DNA of 64,000 bases from Liolophura sinensis (GCF_032854445.1 NC_088304.1:33908810-33972809); one strand, 5' to 3'. Positions 46,601 to 55,093 are shown, counted from the first letter of the stretch. The notes: generated by a model from the letters alone, not told the origin. Translations and numbers: made by a program.

Positions 46601-48347
46601 TGCAACATGTGGCTGGCCTAAAGTTATCCTAAAGAAAATTATTTGTTGCCTTTAACCCTAGCTGTAACACAAAATATAGGGTCAGGGCCGGTGGGGAAAT
46701 GTTTTCATTCTGGCTAATGAAAGCGATAACAATTTTGAAGAAATTAACATTGAGAGACACAAAAAAAGGAAATTCCCTCTAATTCCAAGTAAAAACTTTA
46801 GGGTTTGGTAGGGTTACCCCCAACAAACATGTTCTTAATTATGCCCTAAATCTTTGACAACATATGCTGAAAAGATATTTCGCCATAGTTAATTCAGAGA
46901 TTTGATAACTTGGTGTACATAGGTACACTTGTCCTTCATCACCAGGCTAGTGAGGCTGTTTGTTTGAACCAAGCTCCTTTAATATGACTCATTTCTGACG
47001 TCATATCTGGCAGTTTGTGCTGCAAACGATCTGACATTTTCAATTCATATATACATCTACACTAGGTCATATTTTTCTAGATATGACCTATTGTACATGT
47101 ACATTTGAATTGAAAATGTCAGATTCTATCCATATGTAGTCAGTAGATACTGAATACTTCTGCAGGGGCAGGGACTTTTCCGAATCCTGTGCTTCCATTG
47201 TCCTTGTGGGGCCTTGGTGGCAATGAGCAGTAGGCAGTTTTTTTCTTGTGTAGTCTTGCATGAAGTTCCAGCTAGACCCACTTGATGTCCACCAGTATTA
47301 TACATGTCACATGTGGAAAAGACTGCCAGTAACCCTCTGAAGGTCACTTTACGCAACACACTTCTTAAGTATGACATCAAACATTTATTAAAAATGACAC
47401 AAAGGAATACTTGTGTTACATATAAAGCTTCATTGATTATGCCGTAATGTCTTCATTGTGTTTTGCAGATACTGTATCCCAGAAGTTACGTAACAACAAC
47501 GTGTTTACGATCGCCAAGCGGAATGTGGAGGGTCAGGACATGTTATACCAATCCCTCAAACTAACCAATGGTATTTGGGTGTTAGCTGAACTCAAGATAC
47601 AACCAGGCAATCCACACTTCACGGTTAGTAGGACAAGTATTTACCCGTTGGGAGTAAAACTTAGTGATGATGTTCATGAAAATTCATGCCCTTGCATTTC
47701 CTACATTTTGGTTGTAGAAAATAACTGATACTTGGGATTTGTCTGTGAAAACTTTTAAGTAAATATAAAAGTTCAATGGACAAAACCGACTTATACGTAC
47801 AGCTACCCTGAACTCACTGAAGTTTATCTTCATCTGTGACTGTGTTCCCATGTTGGTTTCTACTCGACACTTTACAGCCTCCTTGAATTGTAATCATGAC
47901 TGCTTTATTGTGCGTTAAAATGTAATGATTACACTGGCTATCCTGACTTGCCTAAATCTAAAACATCAGTCATAAACGGCACTTAAAATGATCACTTGAA
48001 GGAGCTTATCTAATGCCCTGCAAAATCGGAAATTTATTTCAGGAGGAACTTAGATGAACTTAGATATACAAGTATTCCAGTAAACCCGACTGACCATTCA
48101 AACTGTTGTGTGTTGAATGACTAATTGCTCTCGTCGCTGCTACAAGTACTCATAAATCTGATCAGGTCAGTTTTTGTGGACTGGGAAACTGTACCAAAAT
48201 TCTCCACTGCTACTAACACCATCTACACATAGAGATAACTGAAAATACTCACTCATATATTCTGTCTTGCAGCTTTCCCTGAAGGCGAGAGCCACAGATG
48301 TTTATCCAGGGGTGCAGCAGGCATACAAGACCATTCTGGACAATTGA
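31597..48347 (+). CDS. AP2B1: AP-1/AP-2 adaptor complex beta subunit (beta adaptin), 19 coding exons
   Basis: Large subunit of the clathrin adaptor complexes that select cargo and recruit clathrin at the plasma membrane (AP-2) or the trans-Golgi/endosomes (AP-1). Coding exons: 31597-31642, 31828-31933, 32256-32391, 32798-33043, 33561-33685, 34590-34725, 35060-35214, 36194-36334, 37143-37308, 37965-38053, 40520-40721, 41484-41740, 42187-42421, 43739-43831, 44453-44598, 45111-45240, 46273-46444, 47469-47623, 48273-48347. All introns are GT-AG, phases agree, and no stop or frameshift is seen. The first ATG (31597) has A at -3 and G at +4, giving 936 residues; the ATG at 31606 gives the family start MTDSKYF and 933 residues, close to the 937 of human beta2. 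Residue numbers here count Met at 31606 as 1: helical-solenoid trunk to about 590, proline/glycine-rich hinge with clathrin box LLDMD (636-640), appendage from about 709. Vertebrates split this role between AP1B1 and AP2B1, while Drosophila uses one beta for both; I cannot tell from this window whether a second copy exists. Confidence 0.97.
31828..31933 (+). CDS. AP2B1: beta adaptin exon 2
   Basis: Begins after TTTTCAG and encodes [15 protein letters not shown] through MTVGKDV, the start of the trunk (residues 13-48). The lysine-rich stretch [11 protein letters not shown] is typical of beta adaptins. Ends in phase 2 before GTCAGT. Confidence 0.95.
32256..32391 (+). CDS. AP2B1: beta adaptin exon 3
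   Basis: Encodes residues 48-93, including [19 protein letters not shown] and [19 protein letters not shown], almost invariant in animal beta adaptins. The acceptor GAACAG is purine-rich and weak, but protein continuity leaves little alternative. The donor is GTATGT. Confidence 0.94.
32798..33043 (+). CDS. AP2B1: beta adaptin exon 4
   Basis: Longest trunk exon after exon 12, residues 94-175, phase 0 at both ends. Contains [20 protein letters not shown] and [26 protein letters not shown]-like helical repeats that pack against the partner large subunit. Ends SDSNPM before GTGGGT. Confidence 0.96.
33561..33685 (+). CDS. AP2B1: beta adaptin exon 5
   Basis: Encodes residues 176-217 ([14 protein letters not shown] ... 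LLTALNECT). The middle of the exon ([18 protein letters not shown]) lies in a loop that varies between species. Ends in phase 2 before GTGAGT. Confidence 0.94.
33880..34170. repeat. dispersed repeat in intron 5 of beta adaptin
   Basis: ACAATTTTCCAGTAAAATA, ATGTTCCAAGCAAACCTCAA, GGGCAAGTTAGTCATGGACA match 45825-46030 in intron 16. Its end (GAGACTGTCAGTGGTTAATA) is also repeated at 34430-34500. Confidence 0.85.
34321..34505. repeat. partial second copy of the intron 5 repeat
   Basis: AAGAGACTATCAGTGGTTAA, AAAGTTCATTTTTCTGTAGC and ATAGGCAGGTATGT parallel 34093-34170. Confidence 0.75.
34590..34725 (+). CDS. AP2B1: beta adaptin exon 6
   Basis: Encodes residues 217-262: [20 protein letters not shown], then the helix ending in AVVLSAVK. 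The reading frame is set by joining GA from exon 5 with G here to give Glu before WGQ. Confidence 0.95.
35060..35214 (+). CDS. AP2B1: beta adaptin exon 7
   Basis: Encodes residues 263-314. [19 protein letters not shown] is a variable stretch; [20 protein letters not shown] and [11 protein letters not shown] are strongly conserved. The donor is GTGAGG. Confidence 0.95.
36194..36334 (+). CDS. AP2B1: beta adaptin exon 8
   Basis: Encodes residues 314-361, [19 protein letters not shown] through [10 protein letters not shown]. The conserved [19 protein letters not shown] segment confirms frame and identity. Confidence 0.95.
36357..36484 (+). mobile_element. CACT-tailed repeat family, fragment in intron 8
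   Basis: AGCACTAGATAAAAGAGCGG, TCCTGCAACAAGGAGGCAC and AACACCAAGCACTCACTTAC. The same family as at 49.5-49.85 kb; only the 3' part is present here. Confidence 0.8.
37143..37308 (+). CDS. AP2B1: beta adaptin exon 9
   Basis: Encodes residues 361-416, [20 protein letters not shown], then [20 protein letters not shown] and IVVIK. Phase 0 end before GTAAAT. Confidence 0.95.
37497..37682 (+). mobile_element. SINE copy in intron 9 of beta adaptin
   Basis: CATGCTGGCCTCCTCACC, then a small internal duplication (CCTTGGGGCCTTGCCTG and CCTCGGGGCCTTGCCTGG), then TTTCCTCCCAACATAAAGC and GTGAAATATTCTTCATGACG. The tail has decayed. Confidence 0.82.
37798..37890 (-). mobile_element. SINE fragment in intron 9 of beta adaptin
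   Basis: TTTATTTGATTGGTATTTTA, ACTCAAGGACATCTCACTTA and CAGAGCCCAGAGGAAGCC, opposite in orientation to the copy 120 bp upstream. Confidence 0.85.
37965..38053 (+). CDS. AP2B1: beta adaptin exon 10
   Basis: Encodes residues 417-446 ([20 protein letters not shown] ... DEPEA). It is followed by the largest intron of the gene (2466 bp), which holds the 52-bp minisatellite. Confidence 0.95.
38281..40085. repeat. 52-bp minisatellite, about 35 copies, inside intron 10 of beta adaptin
   Basis: Tandem units of 52 bp with core AGGTACACTCTAGTTACC and CTGACAGCTGCTGGAGAAG (two separate parts of the unit). Copies differ by a few substitutions, for example CACTGG versus CAATGG and TGACAGC versus TGACCGG. 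Most units contain CAG/GTAC, a donor-like string, and a PvuII-type CAGCTG. The array fills most of the 2466-bp intron. Confidence 0.95.
40185..40412 (+). mobile_element. near full-length SINE in intron 10 of beta adaptin
   Basis: Head GTCCGTGGCCGAAATGACC, middle CCAGCTCATGCCGGC, GTTTCCTCCCACCACAATGC, tail ATAAATAAATACATCA. It lies just after the 52-bp minisatellite. Confidence 0.88.
40520..40721 (+). CDS. AP2B1: beta adaptin exon 11
   Basis: Encodes residues 446-513: [20 protein letters not shown], then [20 protein letters not shown] and [15 protein letters not shown]. It resumes exactly where exon 10 stopped, so the minisatellite intron does not interrupt the protein. Confidence 0.96.
41484..41740 (+). 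CDS. AP2B1: beta adaptin exon 12
   Basis: Encodes residues 514-599, the end of the trunk: [20 protein letters not shown], then [18 protein letters not shown] and [11 protein letters not shown]. It then enters the hinge with an Arg-rich stretch ([11 protein letters not shown]). Confidence 0.95.
41878..42080 (+). mobile_element. SINE 3' half in intron 12 of beta adaptin
   Basis: CCTTGGTTTCCCCTGGGCC, ACCATAATGCTGGCTGCCGT, GTGAAATATTCTTGAGAATG, and after a short insertion a second tail AACACCAATGAAATAAATAA. Confidence 0.85.
42187..42421 (+). CDS. AP2B1: beta adaptin exon 13 (hinge with clathrin box)
   Basis: Residues 599-677, low-complexity Ala/Pro/Gly/Gln hinge. It carries LLDMD at 636-640, matching the type I clathrin-box pattern (L, hydrophobic, any, hydrophobic, acidic) that binds the clathrin heavy-chain terminal domain; vertebrate beta2 has LLNLD at the equivalent place. 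[10 protein letters not shown] further on resembles the second leucine-rich hinge motif. Confidence 0.93.
43022..43260 (+). mobile_element. near full-length SINE in intron 13 of beta adaptin
   Basis: AAGTGCGCTAGCGCAGCG, GAGTTCAAGTCAGGCTCATG, CAGTTTCCTCCCACCATAAT and CGGCGTAAAACACCAATC with an AAATAAATAAA tail. Confidence 0.92.
43739..43831 (+). CDS. AP2B1: beta adaptin exon 14 (distal hinge)
   Basis: Short phase-0 exon, residues 678-708, Gly/Pro-rich ([20 protein letters not shown]) and ending in YVPPQE just before the appendage. It is least conserved in primary sequence but follows the family pattern, and length and splice sites fit. As a cassette of 31 codons it could in principle be skipped without a frameshift. 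Confidence 0.88.
44262..44320. repeat. short dispersed repeat, intron 14 copy
   Basis: GTAAATAGTACAGGTACAAA and TTTACTGAAAGGCAATAATT resemble 51268-51325. Confidence 0.55.
44453..44598 (+). CDS. AP2B1: beta adaptin exon 15 (appendage sandwich)
   Basis: Residues 709-757, starting [20 protein letters not shown]. It begins the immunoglobulin-like sandwich subdomain of the beta appendage and ends at AVQFNKN. Confidence 0.95.
45111..45240 (+). CDS. AP2B1: beta adaptin exon 16
   Basis: Residues 757-800: [20 protein letters not shown], then [19 protein letters not shown]. It completes the sandwich subdomain. The acceptor TTACTTTCAG and donor GTACGT are strong. Confidence 0.94.
45825..46030. repeat. 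dispersed repeat in intron 16 of beta adaptin
   Basis: ACAATTTTCCATTAGAATA, ATGTTCCAAGCAGACCTCAA, GGACAAGTTAGTCATGGACG; related to 33880-34080. Confidence 0.85.
46085..46195 (+). mobile_element. SINE head fragment in intron 16 of beta adaptin
   Basis: CTGTCCATGGCTTAGTGTTT, GTGCTAGCACAGCACAATGA, TGCTGTGAGTTCATCGAGC. The 3' domain is absent, so this copy keeps the pol III boxes only. Confidence 0.8.
46273..46444 (+). CDS. AP2B1: beta adaptin exon 17 (platform)
   Basis: Residues 801-858: [40 protein letters not shown]. Trp837 corresponds to human beta2 Trp841, a central residue of the platform site that binds endocytic accessory proteins, so the binding surface looks intact. Confidence 0.95.
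47029..47124. repeat. 96-bp palindrome in intron 17 of beta adaptin
   Basis: Arms 47029-47072 and 47081-47124 match at 40 of 44 positions around an 8-base centre. The outer 19 bases (ATCTGACATTTTCAATTCA) are perfect. It would form a long hairpin in the pre-mRNA. Confidence 0.92.
47469..47623 (+). CDS. AP2B1: beta adaptin exon 18 (platform)
   Basis: Residues 858-909: [40 protein letters not shown]. Tyr884 corresponds to human Tyr888, the other key platform residue. Ends in phase 0 before GTTAGT. Confidence 0.95.
48273..48347 (+). CDS. AP2B1: beta adaptin last coding exon
   Basis: Residues 910-933 and the TGA stop at 48345-48347. Encodes [20 protein letters not shown] and ILDN, the family C-terminus (compare YDSILKN in human beta2). 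Confidence 0.94.
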   Translation, partial: LSLKARATDVYPGVQQAYKTILDN

Positions 48348-48770
48348 GCAGAGCTTGGGGTGAGCTTGGGGGGCGGGGACTAGATTGGGTAGCTGTGGGC
48401 TGTGATTAACAGCTGAATGTCTCTTAACATACGCGCAGATATGAAAACCTCACTGTGGTATGAACGCATTCTGAGACTGAAAATAGGGACTTTGTTAATG
48501 GGTGATGTTCATATTCAAAAGGATGAAACAAATCCATCATGTAAGAAAGGCACTAAAAGCGAGATTTACAGAACCAACTTAGGGAATTCAAATTCTCAAA
48601 GATAATGTATAGCTAGTCCTGTTGTGAGAGATTCTCGCTGAAATGTTCCATTACAAGTTGCTTTGTCATGTTGACATGTCTATCTGGCTTTGGTTATGTA
48701 TGTGATAGCGGTATATCCACACTTTTTAGCGCGGCTTACTGTGAAGTGGTATCGTGTTCAACAAGAATCA

Positions 48771-48776
48771 AATAAA
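48771..48776 (+). terminator. candidate polyadenylation signal of the beta adaptin gene
   Basis: Canonical AATAAA 424 bases after the stop codon. A second AATAAA at 49291-49296 could serve a longer 3' UTR. Actual cleavage sites cannot be seen in DNA alone. Confidence 0.5.
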
Positions 48777-49499
48777 TACTGTGAAATATCATCTCGAAGA
48801 TAAGTAGGAAAACAGTTTAGGAAGGGTCGCAGTTTGTTCTTGATAGATGATATGTTAAGACAGATTTTAGAATCATAAAGATAGAAACGTTTGTCTGCTG
48901 ACATTCACGTCTTTCAATGATACATGGTTTGAAGAGTCATACGCAAATGTTACAATGGGGTATTGTCTATTATGGTTCAGGAATAAACAAAACTAAGTGT
49001 TCTAAAGATTCTTCTGAGGTTTCCCTGGACTCCGGGTAAGTCTACAATAGTGGAATTCAGGTGAGGGATATAGAGAGTAAATCCATCTTCAGACGAATAG
49101 TGGAGCTCCATGGGAGGCTGTTGTAAATTAGCTCTAAATTCAGGACTGATATTTGTAAAGTGGAGTGCATGTGTAAATTCTGAAAATGGAAGCATAACTG
49201 AGAAGTTGTTCTTCAAATGGTACTGGTGATTATGTATATGGCATTACTCGTCATACTCCAGTCGTATTATGTACATAAAATGTAATGTATAATAAATAAT
49301 CTATGTATGTAAACAAAGACATTGTTTCTTTTTCTTTCTTGTGGAGTTTTCTTTGTACAAAGATACTTTATCTCGGGCGTGTTATAACAGCATTTTTATC
49401 CCAAGATTTCCCTTATTTTGATTGGTTGTTGCTTTCCATGAAATAACTGCTCCAAATATTGTCTGATTTTGTTAAAATTGATGTACACATGTACACACT
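48777..49499. other. region downstream of beta adaptin
   Basis: Contains a 79-codon minus frame at 48977-49216 (MKNNFSVMLPFSEFTHALHF and on) with no recognised family, and a second AATAAA at 49291. It may belong to a longer 3' UTR. Confidence 0.45.
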
Positions 49500-49850
49500 C
49501 TGTGACGGCTTCCGCTTCGGGACCGGTAGATCCAGGATCAATCCTTGATCGAGTCACACCTAAGACTTTAAAAGAGGAAGTTGTAACTTCCTCGCTTGGC
49601 GTTCAGCATGAAGGGGATAGTGCAACGACTGGTTGACCCGTATCAGAATAATGGCTCGGGCGGGGCGGCTTACTTGCCTTCGGTAAGTCGTCTCAGTGAA
49701 GCAGCACTAAATAAAAGAGCGGTGGAAATCCGTCCTGCAACAAGGAGGCACATTACACGTACATGCACCCTAAGGATTCCTTCGTCGTCATATGACTGAA
49801 AAATTGTTGAGTACGACGTTAAACCCCAAGCACTCACTCACTCACTCTCC
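49500..49850 (+). mobile_element. CACT-tailed repeat family, longer copy
   Basis: From about GTGACGGCTTCCGCTTCGGG to TTGTTGAGTACGACGTTAAA and CCCCAAGCACTCACTCACTC. Shares AGCACTAAATAAAAGAGCGG and CCTGCAACAAGGAGGCACAT with the intron 8 copy. I recall such elements as frequent in mollusc genomes; no protein is encoded. Confidence 0.75.
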
Positions 49851-50489
49851 CACCCCCACCCCCGCCCCTCAGATGAGTGTCAAAAAACCGGTCTGATCCA
49901 TTCATAACTTCTACATGTCTAGGATGAAATTAATGTGAAATAATATGAATTGGCTTGTCCCAGTGATTTTTTATAGTCCGAAGTAAGTTGCGTGGCCCAT
50001 TCAGGAGGTTCGTGTATGTCCGGTATATGAAGGGCTACATGTTCTATACAGAGAGATGTGGTTGTTACCTCCTTGCCACGAACGGTTTCCTCCACTTCGA
50101 AACCTGATGGCTCTCAAGCAGATGACCGAGTATGTCTACGGCATGTGTGGGGAAATGCTGTCAGGTAAACAAATATCTATACATCTTAATGATGGTGGTG
50201 AAATTCTCGTATGTGTCACATGATACATCGGTTTGTGATCGTCATTGAAATAATAGCGCTGTCACCAAATAACAAAAATATAACACGTCTAGTTTTTATT
50301 TAATGAGGCATGCATGGTCATCTGATGCCATGGAAAATATCGACGTCCACATAGAATATCGTAGTTAACTCATAGAGTTTTTCCCCCTGAGTCTTGTCTA
50401 AAACCGATGAATCGCAACCGGGATGCTGTTAGTTACATGTACTTATTCCCTGTGGGTGTTTTCGTTATAGTCATTTGTGTCGACACAGT
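49851..50489. other. possible exon-like open stretch, unproven
   Basis: 49987-50164 is open in one frame (WPIQEVRVCPVYEGLHVLYR, EMWLLPPCHERFPPLRNL, MALKQMTEYVYGMCGEMLSG) and ends at a GTAAAC donor; a second frame over the same bases is also open for about 40 codons. No family recognised, so no gene is called. Confidence 0.2.
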
Positions 50490-50735
50490 GTATTTGTTTT
50501 ATTTATTTCATTGGGTTTTCACGCCGTACTCAAGAACATATCACTCTATGACGGCGGCCAGCATTATCGTGGGAGGAAACCGAGCAGAGCCCCGGGGAAA
50601 GCCATGACCATCCGCAGGTTGTTACCAGACCTTCCAACGGACGACCGGAGAAGCCAGTATGCGCTGGACTTCGACTCGCATCGACCGCATTGGTGAGAGG
50701 CTCCTGAGTCATTGGGCCTCGCTTGCGCGCGTGTC
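50490..50735 (-). mobile_element. near full-length SINE
   Basis: TTTATTTATTTCATTGGG, ACGCCGTACTCAAGAACATA, GCAGAGCCCCGGGGAAAGCC, and head-side GTGAGAGGCTCCTGAGTCAT. Confidence 0.9.
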
Positions 50736-51519
50736 AATACAAGGCCAGTTAAGTGCTCGTACAGCGAAAGATGTACTGATGTAAGAAAGTGATGTAAGAT
50801 AAGTCACACTTCAGTTAAAGTGCAAACCTCTGCATGCGTGACAACGTGAAATGAAGTACCAATCTTGAAGATATCTTGCGCTGACTTACAAATTCCTATA
50901 CCTTTTTTTAGGTTGTAGATGTCATTTTGTGGGACCATCAACCATGCTGGACAGATAATCAGTTAAGCAGAATTCAGTCTCTTCAGCTGGTCTCTTTAGA
51001 TAAACGTATCTAAACACACGATCAGTCATTGTCATGCATTATGAACTAACCTGTTTTACTGGCTAATAACGCCATACCTGAGATTTTCAACAAAAAATCG
51101 AGATAAACCTAAATCTAATCGAAGTATTTTAGAATAGCCAAAATAACTTATCTTTCATAAAAAACGCCTTATCTGTGCACGTGTCAATGTTCAAAATCTA
51201 CAAAAAAAGCTTCTAAAATGTATGAAGCGAGTGGCATTGTAACTTTTTCATCTTTTTTACCAGTATATTTCTAAATAGTGCAGGTACACGTACGATTCCG
51301 ATATTTATTGAAAGGCGATAATTGGAGATAACTCTGGTAAATACAGAAAATACAGGTATTACCATCTTTGAAGTTTTATTGCCTGTTTTGTGTTCGTCTA
51401 TATGATAATTTTCATCAAGATGTTATTTAGCTCTGCCAAAATCACAGATCTGCATGGCCGTCAATAGGAATAACAATATATACCCAATTCCATCCTTGTA
51501 AAGACAAATTTCTGTAAAA
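50736..51519. other. nothing recognised except a short dispersed repeat
   Basis: A/T-rich non-coding sequence; 51265-51325 is described separately. Confidence 0.6.
51265..51325. repeat. short dispersed repeat, intergenic copy
   Basis: CTAAATAGTGCAGGTACACG and TTTATTGAAAGGCGATAATT resemble 44262-44320. Confidence 0.55.
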
Positions 51520-51712
51520 TTTGATCGCTGTGAGTTCCAGTCCAGCTCAGGCTGTCTTCCTCTCTGGCTGTACGTTGGAAGGTCTGCCAGCAACATGCGG
51601 AGGATCGTGAGTTTCTCACGGCGTTTGGCCGGTTTCCTCTCGCCGTGATGCTGGCGAAGTGAAATAATCTTAAGTACGGCGTAAAATACCATTCAAATAA
51701 ATTAAAATCTGA
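51520..51712 (+). mobile_element. SINE copy lacking its head
   Basis: GATCGCTGTGAGTTCCAGTC, GGAAGGTCTGCCAGCAACAT, GGCCGGTTTCCTCTCGCC, AAGTACGGCGTAAAATACC and an AAATAAAT-type tail. Confidence 0.9.
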
Positions 51713-51999
51713 ATAAAAATTATATCTTGAACGATATAATGTACGTCACCTGGATATCACTTTAGAAAGAAGTGCAATTTTTTAACTTAAATATCAACAC
51801 TCATCGGCTACTTTTCCATTAAACTTGACCTTTTGTCCAGTAGCAATGTAACCCATTTTCACAACTGAATGCGCGTTACAGAAATATAAACGCACGGAGC
51901 AATTGTATGTTGTTTTTCTGTCAGTATTAAATAACGTGTTAAGTGAACAATTAGGGTAAGTATTCACTGTGAAATGTGCTTTGATTTTCACCAGATTTT

Positions 52000-52167
52000 C
52001 ACATTTTAAGGTAATAATCCAGGAGCTATGACTACGTGAAAACAGGGTGGTCGGTAATCAGAACTGTGTGTTTATCTCTAACATCACGAACTCTGATTAC
52101 CGACCACTCTGTTTTCATGCTGCCATAGATCCTGAAATATTGCCTTGGATTATTGCCCTAAAATGTG
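52000..52167. repeat. foldback (long palindromic) element
   Basis: Left arm 52000-52062 pairs with right arm 52092-52167. The inner 26 bases (52037-52062 with 52092-52117) match at 25 positions; the outer part matches with a 13-base extra stretch in the right arm. Loop of about 29 bases. Confidence 0.85.
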
Positions 52168-52704
52168 CGACCATTATAAATGTACAAGCTTGACCTCTGA
52201 ACCGGCTTAGCATAACCACAATTGTTTCCAAGGATCGGTAGAATCGTGTTGTGTATACTTTAGATAAAGAAAATGCACATGTATATGACACTATTAAAAG
52301 CAAACTGACGCTGTCAGACGGCTGTCACGGTGATATTTTTTTGTCCCACCCTTAAATGTGATAAAGCAAAATCTTTTGTCAAGAATAGACCACTCACCAC
52401 AAACCACAAACCAAATCTCATACTGTGTGAAAAAAATTACTGTGTGAAAATCTTTCTCAGAGGGTCTCGCATGCTAGATGTGATGTTTTTCTGAGCATAT
52501 AGCACGGGCTAGCCACCCTGCACACCTCGTCTGCCTGTCGGCCAAGTTGGTTGATCGGTCTATCTCTCTGTCGGTGAAGTCGTTTGGTCAATTTTCTACA
52601 CGCTATATACTTAAAGTATCCGTCTTATATTCTGAGCTCCAAATGACCGATGTAGTTTTAAATTTAGCAGGCCCGCTAAAATTTCCCATTTCAATGTCTC
52701 ACAG
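52168..52704. other. nothing recognised
   Basis: Unique non-coding sequence between the foldback element and the second SINE family. Confidence 0.6.
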
Positions 52705-53003
52705 ACTCGGGAGCCAGTCGTGGACGAGTGATTAAATGTTCTTTTCGTTCAATCGCAAGGATGCATGAGATAGAAGTTCAATCCCGGTCTGGGGCAGGGA
52801 ATTTGTAGATTCCAATGTTCTCACTCTTTGTGGGTTTTGGTTACAATAAGCGTGTGGCCGTCTAACGTTCTATGAAAGACCATTTGCCTGCTACCAATAT
52901 CAAGTTGTCAAAAGTACGCTGGACACTCCAGTTTCCCAGTCCTACACCCATTACATTTACCGCCACCATATATGTGACAAATAACAAATAAGTAAATAAA
53001 TAT
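52705..53003 (+). mobile_element. second SINE family with tRNA-like head
   Basis: A-box-like GTCGTGGACGAGTGATTAA and B-box-like AAGTTCAATCCCGG are spaced as in a tRNA, followed by a unique body and a tail CAAATAAGTAAATAAATA. Not the same head as the common SINE; CGCCACCATATATGTGACAA recalls its 3' domain. Confidence 0.6.
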
Positions 53004-53039
53004 AGGTATGACACGCCTTGGAGTTGAACCCCGGAACTA

Positions 53040-53286
53040 CCGTTTACGCCGTACTCGAGAATATTTCACTAATACGACGGCGGCCAGCGTTGTGGTGGGA
53101 GGAAACATGGCAATGCCCGGGGGAAACCCACGACCATCCGCAGGTTGCTGGCAGACCTTGCCACGTACGGCCGGAGAGGAAGCCAGCATGAGCTGGACTT
53201 GAACTCACAACGACCGCAGTGGTGAGAGGCTTCTGGGTGATTGTGCGGCGCTGGCGTGCTAACCACTTCGGCCATCAAGGCCCCAA
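53040..53286 (-). mobile_element. SINE copy, tail truncated
   Basis: TTTACGCCGTACTCGAGAAT, GGCGGCCAGCGTTGTGGTGG, AACCCACGACCATCCGCAGG and head complement CACTTCGGCCATCAAGGCC. It abuts the end of the preceding different SINE. Confidence 0.92.
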
Positions 53287-54979
53287 AAGTTTCTTGCAAA
53301 CTAACGGGATATTATGTGGAATATCACACAGCATTACGTTATAATAAAACAGAATACATTCTAGCACCACTTAGACAACAGACATTAACATTAGTTTTTT
53401 TGAGTGCAGCATTCAGTCTCAAGAGGCTTGAAATGTTAAAACCTATGTATAAAACCCAGATATAGTCCCATGCACGCAGTGCTTTGGCCGCTTGTCAACC
53501 TGTGTCTGCGCAGTCTTAAACAGTTCGCAAAAGCTGAAATCTAATGAATAAATTTAAAAATAAAAATGTATGTGGGACATCACATCCGCATAACATCCAC
53601 TTAAGATATATGTACACACCCAGAATCTGCTAGAAACATGTGGTCATTAAGTATTCATTTACAATCTTGAACTTCCTGTACATCTTTGCCCTTATGGCTG
53701 TCGTCGTTTGCATGAGCTAACATCGCTGTCAACTTCTGTTTCGTCACTTTAATTTATTGACTCTCATTGTGTTGATAATTACCTTTTAACACTTGTTTTC
53801 ACGATGTGGGAATTTCCGCAATTTAAGTCGAACAATGGGCCAGAAACTCTCCCATCTCGATTTAGAACGTTGCACCGTTATTTATAGTACGTATGAAAAG
53901 AAAAAAACATTATTTCTAGCGTAGTGAAAAGTGGGAAATGTTCAAGGCTAAACTATAAAAGCCGAAGATTGCATTAGGCGTGAATGTTGAGGTGATGTCT
54001 AATTTGAATGGTTGACCGAAGGATAAAACAGGATTAATGAATATAACAATAGCTAAATGCACGTCATAAAGCCTTAAAGAGATGGATAATTCCATTACAT
54101 CGATATGTGTAGGTTTAGTACGGGAGTAAACTATTTAGTTACGTCATTTACCATAAATTAACCATATTATTCTGTTTCTGCTTTTTTGTTTCTTTCTTTA
54201 AACCGAATGGTTTTGAATGCTTAATGGTCCTAAGCTATGTAAACACACATGGTGCTGTCTGTTAAGTATATTCTGTTTCGTTTTTTTTTTTGTTTTAAGT
54301 ATTAAGTACATGTGTAAAGGGCTGACTTTTATTTTTAAGTGAAAAATCAAGTTTAAAGTTTTACTTTATAATAAATTTAGCAACCTACCATAAATTCCAC
54401 CTACATATACGTACATGCATATGGTGAATGTTTCTGATGCATAGCAAATGATGGCTGGTCTAGGTTAAATTTACCAACGTATTAAACCAGTGGTTGACTG
54501 ACATGTAAATCCGAATCATAATGAGCGCTAAGCATGAACTGTGCTAACCAAGATTGCCCTGCAACCTAACAAGGCTCTACTTTGAACCAGGGTTATCACA
54601 CTTATAAGACGGACAGGAAACAACTTTTATGATTTTCTTAGAAAAGTAGTCATGTGTGAGTTTTCTATATGTACGTACTGTCAATCTTTGTTCTTGCGCA
54701 TTCATGTCGAAAGTTGAACAAATATCAAAATGTGTAAGACGGTTTTCATTATTTCTTAATGAGCAAGTTATATCCGCGAGCACATTTTTACTTTATGACT
54801 GTGTGTGAATGATGTAAGATCTTATTAGGGCACAGACTGTATAAGAATTTACCTCATCAGCTTTATACAACAACGCCGGAAGCTATACAAGTTGAACATA
54901 CAGACTCTTCCTCTCAAAATGTGGTACCATACTGTTTTGTACACCAGGGTTTGATCATAACTCGCGAAGAGGACGATGT
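53287..54979. other. nothing recognised
   Basis: 1.7 kb of A/T-rich unique sequence without a credible open frame. Confidence 0.6.
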
Positions 54980-55065
54980 GGGTGCGTGTGGCCTAGTAGT
55001 TAGCATGCTATAGTACAGTGCACTAACTCAGGAGCCTGTGCACCAATGTCGTCGGTGTGAGTCTT
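54980..55065 (+). mobile_element. SINE head fragment, plus strand
   Basis: GTGTGGCCTAGTAGTTAGCA and AACTCAGGAGCCTGTGCACC match the SINE head, then the copy switches orientation. Confidence 0.75.
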
Positions 55066-55093
55066 CCTCTGTGGTGGCACCAATCTGGCCCAC

